Program-made: the position numbers and the translations under genes
NCBI GenBank assembly: GCA_022793995.1
Contig: JAAWDY010000050.1
Span: 1 to 64,000 of the forward strand
Length of the DNA: 64,000 nt
Source: Coprococcus sp.
Lineage (GTDB): Bacteria > Bacillota > Clostridia > Lachnospirales > Lachnospiraceae
Direction: 5' to 3'
Part shown: piece after piece, positions 25,877 through 36,400 of the stretch
How the letters are laid out: each line of letters starts with the position of its first letter
Numbering within the stretch: position 1 is the first letter of the stretch
Notes under the pieces: model-generated
What the model was told of the DNA's origin: nothing
What the model saw: only the letters and a program-made list of their open reading frames with translations
Database searches by the model: none

Positions 25877-26340
25877 ACTTCCTTCACCTCATTCAAATGA
25901 TCCAGGCCGATCCGTATCAGCTCTAAAAGCCTCTTTTCTTCATTTTTCAGAAAAAGCCATCCAATCAGCGCCTCAAACCCTGTCGCCCTCCGATAATCCG
26001 TCAAGGACTGGTTCTTGGCCGGAGAAACCATTTTCGTATTTCTTCCTCTCCTGTAAATCGTATGTTCCTCTTCTGTGAGGATCGGCTGCAATGCCCGCAT
26101 CATCTCAGACTGAGAAGATGCTCTCACGATACTGCTGGTTTCTTCGTGCAGCTTTCGCACCGGCCTGTTCCCCCCACTGACAACCAAAACCCTGATGATG
26201 AGGTCGTATATCCCGTCGCCTACGTACGCCAGCGTAAGAGGAGAATAACTCTGGATATCCACTGTTTCCACTTCCCCTTTCAGCTCCCGTATCCATGCCT
26301 GCCAGCCGATTCCTGCCGCAATTTCTAAATCTTTTTCCAT
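25873..26340 (-). CDS. mrnC: Mini-ribonuclease 3
   Basis: A 155-residue RNase III-like protein consisting of the catalytic domain only, without a dsRNA-binding domain, as typical for MrnC. The signature LTLAYVGDGIYDLIIRVLVV carries the catalytic acidic pair, and the C-terminal FEALIGWLFL helix matches the second acidic motif. It matures 23S rRNA ends. It overlaps the cysS 3' end by 16 bp and rlmB by 4 bp, implying translational coupling. Confidence 0.93.
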   Translation of the reverse strand: MEKDLEIAAGIGWQAWIRELKGEVETVDIQSYSPLTLAYVGDGIYDLIIRVLVVSGGNRPVRKLHEETSSIVRASSQSEMMRALQPILTEEEHTIYRRGRNTKMVSPAKNQSLTDYRRATGFEALIGWLFLKNEEKRLLELIRIGLDHLNEVKEV

Positions 26341-27731
26341 TGTACCCCTTCTCTGGTATCCTTCAGGACGATTCCTTTCTCAAGCAGCTCATCCCGAATC
26401 GCGTCTGCCCTTGCAAAATCCTTGGCTTTCCTCGCCGCCTGACGTTCTTCAATCAACTTCTCAATATCTGCGTCCAGAATCTCCTCCTTACGGTCCACAA
26501 TAAGCCCAAGCACATCGCTTAATTTCACGAGCCTGTCAGCAAGACTCTGAAGATATTCCCTGGAACTTTCGCCTTCCGCCGTTGTATTCGTATACTTAAC
26601 CAGGTCGAAGACTGAGGCCACAGCGTCCGCCGTATTAAAATCGTCGTCCATGGCGTCCTCGAACGCTTTGACATATTCGTCCGTTTTGGCAAAAGCCGTT
26701 TTCTCCTCCTCCGTCATCTTCTCTGTCTTTGCAGCGCCCGCCAAATGCTTCAAATGTTCCACAGCATTGACGATCCTCTCAAGTCCGTTCTTCGACGCTT
26801 CCATCAGATCTGCGCTGAAATTCAAAGGACTACGGTAATGAGCACTCAGCATAAAGAAACGTAAGATCTGCAGGTCATATTGCTCGCTGATCTCCCGCAC
26901 CGTACGGAAATTCCCCAAAGATTTTGACATTTTATGGTTGTCAATATTTAAAAATGCATTATGCATCCAATACTTTGCAAATTCTTTGCCATTTGCCGCC
27001 TCGCTCTGGGCGATCTCATTTTCATGATGAGGAAATACCAGATCTTCCCCTCCTGCATGAATGTCGATCTGTTCACCCAGATACTTCCTTGACATCACCG
27101 AGCACTCAATATGCCAGCCCGGACGCCCGTCGCACCACGGAGACTCCCATGCCGGCTCTCCTTCCTTTTTCGGCTTCCACAGCACGAAATCCAAGGGATC
27201 TTCCTTCTCATCTTCGCCCGTTACCAAAAGCGATCTTCCGCCCGATCTTAAATCGTCAAGGTTCTTATGCGATAATTTCCCATATTCTTTAAAACGCCGC
27301 GTCCGGAAATACACAGTCCCGTTCTTCTCATAGGCATAGCCTTTTTCGATCAAGTCAGAAATCATCTCAATCATCCCGCCGATTTCCTCCGTAGCAAGAG
27401 GATGCGTCGTGGCAGGCCTTACATTCATCCCTGCCATGTCCTTTTTGCATTCCGCGATATATCTCTGCGAAATCTCCTGGGCGGATACCCCTTCTTCGAT
27501 CGCTTTATTGATAATCTTGTCGTCTACGTCCGTAAAATTGGAAACATAATTCACATCGTAGCCTTTATATTCAAAATAGCGGCGTACTGTATCGAACACG
27601 ATCATCGGCCTTGCATTCCCGATGTGAATAAAATTATAGACAGTAGGCCCACAGACATACATCTTGACCTTTCCCTCTTCCAATGGGACAAAATCATCTT
27701 TTCTCCGTGTTAACGTATTAAAAATTTTCAT
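26325..27731 (-). CDS. cysS: Cysteine--tRNA ligase
   Basis: A 468-residue class I synthetase: zinc Cys in YVCGPTVYN, HIGH-like FIHIGNARP, the second zinc region GWHIECSVMS, HAGGEDLVFPHHENE, and HKMSKSLGN. The start at ATG 27731 is supported by GGAGG six bases upstream; the frame is open a further 23 codons through a hairpin repeat that I read as untranslated leader. It charges tRNA-Cys. It overlaps mrnC downstream and follows the acetyltransferase gene by 69 bp. Confidence 0.96.
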   Translation of the reverse strand: MKIFNTLTRRKDDFVPLEEGKVKMYVCGPTVYNFIHIGNARPMIVFDTVRRYFEYKGYDVNYVSNFTDVDDKIINKAIEEGVSAQEISQRYIAECKKDMAGMNVRPATTHPLATEEIGGMIEMISDLIEKGYAYEKNGTVYFRTRRFKEYGKLSHKNLDDLRSGGRSLLVTGEDEKEDPLDFVLWKPKKEGEPAWESPWCDGRPGWHIECSVMSRKYLGEQIDIHAGGEDLVFPHHENEIAQSEAANGKEFAKYWMHNAFLNIDNHKMSKSLGNFRTVREISEQYDLQILRFFMLSAHYRSPLNFSADLMEASKNGLERIVNAVEHLKHLAGAAKTEKMTEEEKTAFAKTDEYVKAFEDAMDDDFNTADAVASVFDLVKYTNTTAEGESSREYLQSLADRLVKLSDVLGLIVDRKEEILDADIEKLIEERQAARKAKDFARADAIRDELLEKGIVLKDTREGVQWKKI

Positions 27732-27745
27732 TGTTTCCTCCAGTT

Positions 27746-27779
27746 CCATCGCCGTCAGGCGATTTAAATCAGGTATCCC
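27746..27779 (-). repeat. Short hairpin repeat in front of cysS, copy 1
   Basis: On the minus strand GGGATACCTGATTTAAATCG runs into CCTGACGGCGATGG; ATCGCC and GGCGAT pair. It ends about 5 bp upstream of the cysS ribosome site. Matches the copies at 28939-28971 and 24082-24118. Confidence 0.7.
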
Positions 27780-27800
27780 GAGTGTACGCGAAGAATACAC

Positions 27801-28925
27801 TTATACGATTTCATTCAAAAATACTCTGTCCAGCGGTATCAATTTCCCGATCTGCTCTTTAAATTCTGCCGAGAACGTCTCCTGTTCTTCCTCCTCGACT
27901 TTTTCGATCGGTTTATAACCGAACAGGAGCGTTGTCAAGGCGGACACGCTGATCTTCTGCACATTTTCATGCTTTCCTTTCACCAGCGGGCGGGTACGCG
28001 CCACGAGATGTTCCTGATTCCCACGTATCTGGAAAATCTTATTGTTTTCCCGTATCACAGGATCCACCAGCTCAAATTGAAAATCCGTCTCTCCCGTACA
28101 TACCATACAGGACAACAAGGATTCCACATGCAGAAGCCTTGCCATAATGATCGGTTTCTTCTTTTCCTTTTTACGTAGTATCAGGCCGCCGTCCTTAAAT
28201 ATATTCTCATATCCCGGCGTCACCAGCGGCTCTCTTACAGAAAATCCATCCATTTCATCATAAAGTACAGCCCCTCGGATCTCCCCGCCTTCTTCCGCAA
28301 GCAAGATCCCTCCCCTCTGGCTGAACTGTTCGATCAGCATTGTCTCATAATAGATCCAGTCGCGCTTTACATAAACCTGATACTGATCCTTTAAAAGCTT
28401 CTGGGCAAATCTTGCAATCCGCCTACAGTCTGCCTGTACGGCGCACCTGAGCTGAACCTTCTGTCCGGTCAGGCGGGAAGTCAGCTCTTTTGCCGAAACA
28501 TCCCTTCCGTCCGGCGCCATAGCCTCCCACTGTTCTGTATCATAGATGAACCGAAAATGATGGGGATAATATATCTTCTCTGCGGCCGGCATCAGAAATG
28601 CAAATGGAATCTTCTTCACATACATATCTCTTATCGACTTCCTGAGAAGCTCGCGCATATATCCCTGCTTCCGATACAGAATATCCGTAGCGACAGCCAC
28701 GATATAACGGCTTCCCTCCTCCTTCTCCCCGATCTGCAGCACATACGGGTTGAGATGAAGCATGGAATGAATCTCTCCGTCCTTCTCTATGACGTAGATT
28801 TCATTATCATCTGTCTTTTTTGTATAATAATAATTCAAAAACTCTTGTGTATCATCATCGAACACCCGCTCCCACAATGGCCGCGTCAGACCGTGTTCAC
28901 TTCCCTTCAACTTCCTAAGTATCAT
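27801..28925 (-). CDS. GNAT N-acetyltransferase (Eis-like)
   Basis: A 374-residue protein. Two GNAT-type regions at the N-terminus (for example YIVAVATDILYRKQGYMREL, the acetyl-CoA loop, around residues 75-95, and GGEIRGAVLYDE) are followed by a C-terminal SCP2-like segment. This is the architecture of Eis-type acetyltransferases, which acetylate amines on diverse substrates. The target is unknown. ATG is preceded by GGAGGAAAGAGG. It lies between ispF and cysS in the same operon-like run. Confidence 0.82.
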   Translation of the reverse strand: MILRKLKGSEHGLTRPLWERVFDDDTQEFLNYYYTKKTDDNEIYVIEKDGEIHSMLHLNPYVLQIGEKEEGSRYIVAVATDILYRKQGYMRELLRKSIRDMYVKKIPFAFLMPAAEKIYYPHHFRFIYDTEQWEAMAPDGRDVSAKELTSRLTGQKVQLRCAVQADCRRIARFAQKLLKDQYQVYVKRDWIYYETMLIEQFSQRGGILLAEEGGEIRGAVLYDEMDGFSVREPLVTPGYENIFKDGGLILRKKEKKKPIIMARLLHVESLLSCMVCTGETDFQFELVDPVIRENNKIFQIRGNQEHLVARTRPLVKGKHENVQKISVSALTTLLFGYKPIEKVEEEEQETFSAEFKEQIGKLIPLDRVFLNEIV

Positions 28926-28938
28926 TACCTCTTTCCTC

Positions 28939-28971
28939 CCATCGCCGCTAGGCGATTCAATTCAGGGATCC
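28939..28971 (-). repeat. Short hairpin repeat in front of the acetyltransferase gene, copy 2
   Basis: On the minus strand GGATCCCTGAATTGAATCG continues CCTAGCGGCGATGG, with ATCGCC/GGCGAT arms, and leads directly into the GGAGG ribosome site of the acetyltransferase gene. The ispF stop codon (TGA within CTGAATTGA) lies inside it, so the repeat defines the ispF C-terminus. Confidence 0.7.
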
Positions 28972-29529
28972 TTCTCCCCTGCCGCCCGCGGGACAGCCTT
29001 GGCATCCGGCACATCCGGCGCCAGCACAAGGCGTTACGTCCTTACTCCCAAAATTCATCAGTTTTTCGACTGCGCAGATCGCCTGTGCGGAGATTCCTTC
29101 TCCGCTTCCGGTAAAGCCAAGCCCTTCTTCCGTGGTTGCCTTGATATTCACCTGCTCTTTTCTGATTCCAAGAACTACCGCAATATTGTTTTCCATCTCA
29201 TCAATATACGGGCGCATCTTCGGGCGCTGCGCTATGATCGTAGCGTCGACATTTTCCACAATATACCCATTCTCCTCCAGCATCTCCGCCACCTGGGCCA
29301 AAAGCTTGACGCTGGCGATATCTTTAAAAATAGGATCTGTATCCGGAAAATGCATTCCGATATCGCCTAACGCTGCTGCCCCCAAAAGAGCGTCCATGAC
29401 TGCATGAAGAAGGACGTCCGCATCCGAGTGGCCTAAAAGCCCTTTCTCATATGGTATCGTCACGCCACCGAGAACTAGTTTCCTTCCTTCTGTCAGACGG
29501 TGTACGTCATATCCCATTCCTATGCGCAT
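28957..29529 (-). CDS. ispF: 2-C-methyl-D-erythritol 2,4-cyclodiphosphate synthase with Cys-rich tail
   Basis: A 190-residue IspF, the MEP-pathway enzyme that cyclises CDP-ME 2-phosphate. GYDVHRL (7-13), [19 protein letters not shown] and [15 protein letters not shown] hold the zinc and substrate residues. Usual length is about 157-160. Here a further 30 residues follow, with four cysteines in [17 protein letters not shown], ending within the hairpin repeat. Start ATG 29529 follows AGGGGG; the frame is open 32 codons further without a site. Catalytic part intact; the tail is unusual. Confidence 0.94.
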   Translation of the reverse strand: MRIGMGYDVHRLTEGRKLVLGGVTIPYEKGLLGHSDADVLLHAVMDALLGAAALGDIGMHFPDTDPIFKDIASVKLLAQVAEMLEENGYIVENVDATIIAQRPKMRPYIDEMENNIAVVLGIRKEQVNIKATTEEGLGFTGSGEGISAQAICAVEKLMNFGSKDVTPCAGAGCAGCQGCPAGGRGEGSLN

Positions 29530-29563
29530 CACTTTTCCCCCTTTACTTCTATCTTCCCTCGTC

Positions 29564-29845
29564 CTATTCCTCTTCATCCGGATAATCTGAATCATACGGT
29601 CCATAATCTTCTTCCGCCCTTTCATCAGAAGACTCCGCCTTTTCTTGTTTCACTGCTTTGATATATGCCTTGATATTCATAATCATGGTGGCTAAACCGA
29701 AAAGGACAAAAATCACTCCTGCTGCGACGAACAAGACCGTATTCTCCGGCCGGTTCGTTAGTACGCTATGGACCAGCGTCCCTCCCGTATATATCAGATA
29801 GGCCCCTACAAACGCCATAAATATTTTTCTTGTTTTTGTCGGCAT
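29564..29845 (-). CDS. Small two-helix membrane protein, function unknown
   Basis: A 93-residue protein with two hydrophobic segments (about 8-27 and 36-59), then a lysine-rich stretch and a very acidic C-terminus ([16 protein letters not shown]). The order suggests a hairpin in the membrane with the acidic tail exposed. ATG is preceded by GGAGGATAAAGG. It is 34 bp upstream of ispF and may be its operon partner. No family recognised. Confidence 0.65.
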   Translation of the reverse strand: MPTKTRKIFMAFVGAYLIYTGGTLVHSVLTNRPENTVLFVAAGVIFVLFGLATMIMNIKAYIKAVKQEKAESSDERAEEDYGPYDSDYPDEEE

Positions 29846-29950
29846 CCCTTTATCCTCCGTATTTTCAGTATTACAAGTATCACGAGTGTCACGAGCATTA
29901 CTGTTTTATTCTATCACATCCGCATAGGAAATGCCACGACATTATGAAAC

Positions 29951-29975
29951 AAGAGCCAGATTTCTCTGACTCTCG
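29951..29975 (-). terminator. Probable terminator after tRNA-Met
   Basis: On the minus strand GAGAGTCAGA pairs with TCTGGCTCTT around GAAA, followed by GTTTC. It lies 13 bp downstream of the tRNA-Met gene. Confidence 0.55.
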
Positions 29976-29987
29976 TTTCTTCTTAAG

Positions 29988-30061
29988 TAGCGGAAACTGG
30001 ATTTGAACCAGCGACACCACGGGTATGAACCGTGTGCTCTAGCCAACTGAGCTATTCCGCC
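29988..30061 (-). tRNA. tRNA-Met (anticodon CAT)
   Basis: On the minus strand: acceptor GGCGGAA with TTCCGCT and discriminator A, D arm AGCTCAGTTGGCTAGAGC, anticodon stem-loop around GGTT-CAT-ACCC, T arm TGGTTCAAATCCA. The first acceptor pair is G-U rather than the unpaired start of an initiator tRNA, so this is elongator Met, or tRNA-Ile2 with a lysidine-modified CAT; the two cannot be separated with certainty here. Confidence 0.93.
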
Positions 30062-30081
30062 ATATTCACTTTTCAGTGAAA

Positions 30082-30154
30082 TGGGACCAATAGGGCTCGA
30101 ACCTATGACCCTCTGCTTGTAAGGCAGATGCTCTCCCAGCTGAGCTATGATCCC
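30082..30154 (-). tRNA. tRNA-Val (anticodon TAC)
   Basis: On the minus strand: acceptor GGGATCA with TGGTCCC and discriminator A, D arm AGCTCAGCTGGGAGAGC, anticodon loop CTTACAA, T arm AGGTTCGAGCCCT. It lies 20 bp upstream of tRNA-Met and is probably co-transcribed with it. The 290 bp between 30155 and the gdhA end hold nothing I recognise. Confidence 0.96.
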
Positions 30155-30444
30155 ATATAGACAGGCTGCTATTCCGCAACCGACTTCGTTATTATACTAT
30201 TAAATTCCAGCAAATGTCAACACTTTTTTCATAAATTTTGTTAAAAGGTTACTCTCCACAGTCGATGCGGGTGGAGAACTGTTACTAAAAATAACTGTCC
30301 ACAGCACATAAATGACAGCCCTGAATCGCTCCTGAATGCCGCCACATTATGGATATGTAAAGAAAAGCCCTGAAAACTCCGTCTTATGATACAGAATTCC
30401 AGAACTTCTCTTTATCATTTATTCTATCAAGGAGTAAAAAGTGT

Positions 30445-31782
<1,338 letters not shown>

Positions 31783-31868
31783 CTATTCCTCCTGATTTTC
31801 CTCATTGATCAGACCGGAAAAGGGGAGACGCTGCCTTCTCTCCCTTTTGGCCGCCTTTATCCTTTATC

Positions 31869-31897
31869 ACTTTAAAGCATACCTATTCATATGTCAA
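31869..31897 (-). promoter_or_regulatory. Probable sigma-A promoter of gdhA
   Basis: On the minus strand TTGACA (31897-31892) is followed after exactly 17 bp by TAAAGT (31874-31869). A small GGGAGA/TCTCCC-type hairpin lies between it and the gene. Confidence 0.65.
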
Positions 31898-32068
31898 GAT
31901 TTTTTTCATGATTTTGGTATTTTTGTGAATTTTGGAGTGCATTCTGTTTCACCAAATACTATTTTTTGTATTATTTTTTTGGATTTTTTCTTGTTTTTGC
32001 AAGTATATTAAACCAATCTTTCATTTTATATCTTTCATCACACTCTTACAAAGATTCATCCGTAAAGA

Positions 32069-32680
32069 TCACAGATAGCGCAAAAAAGCTTCGTAAAATA
32101 TTTTTTCCCTTTTTTCCGCCTCCGTCTCAGGAATCCCCATACGCTCAAGCGCCTTTTGCACCGCCGCCCTGGCGGATTCTTCTGTGCTCCCCAATATGTC
32201 TGAGTTTCCCTCTTTGTAGAATTTTTCCAGCGACATGGCGAACAGCTCCGTGAGCGCGGAAAGTTTCCCATCCGCCTCCATCGCAGCGCCGTTCATGCCT
32301 GCCTCTTTTTCTGCTTTATCCCAAGCTTCGCGGACCTCCTGCGTGACATTCGTTCCAAGAAGATTCAGTCCATTTTTCTTTTCTTTCCGTTCATTACCTA
32401 TTCTTCCCGACATGTTTTGCTTCTGCCAGAAGGTCAGATATTGCTCTAATTGCAGACGTTTTAAATCCGCCGCCGGATTATTCGCCAATTCCTGCATTGT
32501 ATTCCACTCTTCTAAATACGGGCCGAAATTCATATATAAAGTCGCATGCTTTCCATTCAGGCTATGATCCGATTGAATCGCCGAATCTACCAATCGTCTC
32601 TGAAATGCAAATTGATTCGTCTGCACCGACGCATTCTTTTTATACGGCAGTGTCAGGCGCTTTCCGATTCCTTCTAACAT
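32069..32680 (-). CDS. Hypothetical protein paired with a CD3324-type regulator
   Basis: A 203-residue soluble protein, mostly helical and charged, with low-hydrophobicity segments such as ERKEKKNGLNLLGTNVTQEV and a C-terminal ERMGIPETEAEKREKIFYEA. No signal peptide, membrane helix or motif I can assign. It starts inside the last codons of the upstream CD3324-type gene (7-bp overlap) with GGAGGTG before ATG, so the two are translationally coupled and probably act together. Confidence 0.6.
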   Translation of the reverse strand: MLEGIGKRLTLPYKKNASVQTNQFAFQRRLVDSAIQSDHSLNGKHATLYMNFGPYLEEWNTMQELANNPAADLKRLQLEQYLTFWQKQNMSGRIGNERKEKKNGLNLLGTNVTQEVREAWDKAEKEAGMNGAAMEADGKLSALTELFAMSLEKFYKEGNSDILGSTEESARAAVQKALERMGIPETEAEKREKIFYEAFLRYL

Positions 32681-32970
32681 CGACGCACCTCCTTTGCCTC
32701 CCTTTTTGTTTTTTCCTGCCGGATGATCCGTTGAATACTTTTCTTTGCCAAAAAATATTTTTCAGCCAGTAAATGGACTGGTTCCCCTTTCATAAATTCC
32801 GTATAAATCTGGGTATTCCGTTTTGCAAGAGTCTCTTTCGTCATCGTCTGCTTTCCCCAGATCCGTTTTTCTTCTTTTTTCGGAATATAGAGTAAGGCTC
32901 CATCCACATACTGTTGTAACTGTTCGATCAATTCCTGCGGCAAAATGTCCGCCGCGCGTACATAATCCAT
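32674..32970 (-). CDS. CD3324 family HTH protein
   Basis: A 98-residue protein resembling the clostridial CD3324 family: MDYVRAADILPQELIEQLQQ, a YIPKKEE segment, then a C-terminal helix-turn-helix-like VHLLAEKYFLAKKSIQRIIR. It is similar in layout to Mor-type activators and is probably a DNA-binding regulator. ATG follows AGGGGG. It overlaps the hypothetical gene downstream. The 457 bp upstream to purL contain no gene I can support beyond very short frames, and the purL terminator. Confidence 0.75.
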   Translation of the reverse strand: MDYVRAADILPQELIEQLQQYVDGALLYIPKKEEKRIWGKQTMTKETLAKRNTQIYTEFMKGEPVHLLAEKYFLAKKSIQRIIRQEKTKREAKEVRRC

Positions 32971-33337
32971 AAAATCCCCCTAACCCGATAATCAGACCGT
33001 AGACTCTGCTTCGATTAATCCGTCGTTCATAACCGATGCTATTCCCTTATGCCAGATCACTGATAAAGAGTCCATAACACTAAACAGAACCTCTCGATCT
33101 TATATCCTTTTTATCCAGGTATTATTCCAAACAGATTTTTATAAAATAAACGACCAACTCCTTTCATGATACTTCTCTAACCGTCACCCCTCCTCTCATC
33201 CATGATTTTCCCGTCTTATATATTTAGCAAGGCTGCATATCTATTCTATCATACAGCCTATAAAAATAGAGAACTTATTTGTTTTAAACAAAAAATGTGC
33301 CGGAGCGAAGTCTTCGGATGGATTTCCTATATAAATG

Positions 33338-33384
33338 AAAAAACAACGCCTCCATCCTGTTAAGGTGTAGAGACGCTGTTTTTT
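33338..33384. terminator. Bidirectional terminator after purL
   Basis: On the minus strand CAGCGTCTCT pairs (with G-U pairs) with GGAGGCGTTG and is followed by TTTTTTC. The plus strand also has a T6 run after the stem. It ends the purL transcript. Confidence 0.8.
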
Positions 33385-33427
33385 ACATCTTTGCAGAATA
33401 TCCTGACCCCGGCCAGGCGTATATTCT

Positions 33428-36400
33428 CTAACGGAAATATTGGACACCAGACTCAAAGATCTTCATATCCTGCTCTCCGTAAATATTCACGGCCACGCCG
33501 TCTCCCCGCCGCTCAGAGTGCGCCATCTTGCCGAGCACCCTTCCGTCCGGGCTGGTAATCCCTTCGATGGCGCGGTAGGAGCCGTTGACGTTCCACTCCT
33601 CGTCCATGGAAACATTGCCGTCAAAATCACAGTACTGCGTCGCAACCTGCCCGTTTGCGAACAGTTTATCGAGCCATTCTCCGCTTGCCACGAACCGTCC
33701 TTCTCCGTGGGACGCCGGGTTCGTATAGACGCCGCCAAGCCTTGCTCCCATGAGCCAAGGGGATTTATTCGTCACGACTTTTGTATAGACCATCTTGGAA
33801 ATATGGCGTCCGATCGTATTATAGGTAAGTGTCGGTGAGTCTACCGTCTGCCCCGTAATCTCCCCGTATGGGACGAGTCCCAGCTTCACCAATGTCTGGA
33901 AACCGTTGCAGACGCCGAGCGCCAGGCCGTCCCGGTCTTTGAGCAGCCGTTCCACCGCTTGCTTCAGCCGTTCATTCTGGAATGCTGTGGCAAAGAACTT
34001 AGCGGAACCATCCGGTTCATCGCCTGCCGAGAACCCGCCTGGAAACATAATGATCTGCGCCTGCTCAATCTCTTTTTCAAATTCAACCATGGACTCACGG
34101 ATATCCGCCGCGTCCATATTCCGGAATACCCGGGTGCGCACCTTCGCCCCTGCCCGTTCAAAGGCCTTCGCACTGTCATATTCACAGTTCGTGCCCGGGA
34201 AAACAGGGATAAATACGTTTGGCTGCGCAATTTTATGCTCGCAGATATAAATCTCTTTTGTATCGTAAAGCGGAGATTCTACTTCCGTCTTTTTGGCCTC
34301 GTCCGAAACGGTCCGGAATACATTTTCCAACGTCCCCTTCCAGGCCTCTGCCGCTTCCGCAAGAGGGAGCTGAACCGTTCCATAAGAGAACGTCTTGTCA
34401 TCCGTCACCTCACCGATGACTGTATAAGTAATCCCAAGCCTGCCGACCTTTTCCGCCGGAACTTCGGCGATGATGTCGCCAAACGCCGGTGCGAACAGTT
34501 CGCGTGCATCCATATGATGTTCAATCCGAACGCCCAGTCCGTTACCGAACGCCATCCGGCTTACTGCGGCGATCACACCGTGTCTGTCAAGAGCATAGGC
34601 TGAAACAATATTTCCACTGCGGATATCTTCCGTCAGTTTTCCGTACTGTTCCATCACTTTCTCATAATCCGGAAGCTGATATTCATCCGTATCAATACGC
34701 ATCCACACCAGTTTATTGCCCGCTGCTTTCAATTCCGGTGTGATGATCTCCTCCTGTTTCGCGATATCCACTGCAAAGGAGACAAGGGTCGGCGGTACAT
34801 CGATCTGCTCAAATGTACCGGACATACTGTCCTTCCCACCGATGGACGGCAGGCCATAGCCGATCTGGGCGCGGTAAGCGCCGAGAAGCGCCGAAAACGG
34901 CTGGCTCCATCTTTCCGGATCCTCTGTCATCCTCCGGAAATATTCCTGGAAGGTGAAACGAATCTTCCGATAATCACCGCCTGAAGCGACAATCTTGGCG
35001 ATCGACTCCGTCACGGCATATACCGCGCCGTGGTACGGGCTCCAGCTAGATAGATAGGGGTCGAACCCATAGCTCATCATCGTCACAGTGTCGCACTTTC
35101 CCTCCGCCACCGGGAGCTTCGCCACCATTGCCTGTGTCTCGGTCATCTGATATTTTCCCCCGTGAGGCATAAACACGGACGCCGCGCCGATGGAGCCGTC
35201 GAACATCTCTACCAGCCCTTTCTGGGAGCAGACGTTTAGATCTTTTAAGGTAGCAAGCCATTTTTCTTTCACATCTCCGACTTCGACTTGGCGTTTCAGC
35301 GGGCAGTCCTTACGCGAGGGAATATCTACTTTCACCGTTGTTTCCTGATGCGCCCCATTAGTATCCAAAAAGGCGCGGGAAATATTGACGATCTCTTTCC
35401 CTCTCCAGGAAAGGACAAGCCTCGGCTCTTCTGTCACCTTGGCGACCTGCACAGCCTCCAGGTTTTCCTCTTTGGCGTATGTCAAAAACAGCTCTACATT
35501 TTCCGGTGCAACGACCACGGCCATTCTCTCCTGGGACTCGGAAATCGCGATCTCCGTTCCGTCGAGTCCAGCGTACTTTTTCGGCACCTGATCCAGATCA
35601 ACACGAAGTCCGTCCGCCAGTTCCCCGATCGCCACGGAAACACCGCCGGCGCCGAAATCATTACATTTCTTAATCAGGCGGCTGACCTCTTCTCTGCGGA
35701 ACAACCGCTGTATCTTCCTCTCTGTCGGGGGATTCCCTTTTTGTACTTCCGCTCCGCAAGTCTCGATTGAAGCTTCCGTATGCACTTTGGAAGACCCGGT
35801 CGCCCCGCCGCACCCGTCGCGCCCGGTGCGTCCGCCGAGCAGAATGATGATATCCCCTGGGTCGGAAGTCTCCCGGATGACCGCCCGTCTGGGGGCCGCG
35901 CCAAGCACCGCGCCGATCTCCATTCGTTTTGCCACATAATCCGGGTGATAGATTTCCTTTACCATGCCTGTGGCAAGACCAATCTGGTTCCCGTATGAAC
36001 TGTAGCCCTTCGCCGCACCGCGGACTAGCTTCTTCTGGGACAGCTTCCCCTTTAGCGTCTCTTTCACCGAGACGGTCGGGTCCGCCGCGCCAGTCACGCG
36101 CATCGCCTGATAGACGTAGGTTCTGCCTGAAAGCGGATCCCGGATCGCGCCGCCAAGGCAGGTCGCCGCACCGCCAAACGGCTCGATCTCTGTCGGATGG
36201 TTGTGCGTCTCATTCTTAAAATTCACCAGCCATTCCTCAGCGACGCCGTCCACTTCCACCGGAACCACGATGCTGCAGGCATTGATCTCTTCCGATTCTT
36301 CCTGGTCCTTCAGCTTTCCTTCTTTTTTCAGCTTCCGCATTGCCATCAGCGCCAAATCCATCAAACAGACAAACTTATCCTCACGCCCTTTGAATATCTC

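Noticed and set aside
33001-33337. Very short minus-strand frames (18-27 codons) between the CD3324-type gene and purL
   Set aside because: Too short, no conserved feature or convincing ribosome site for a separate gene.
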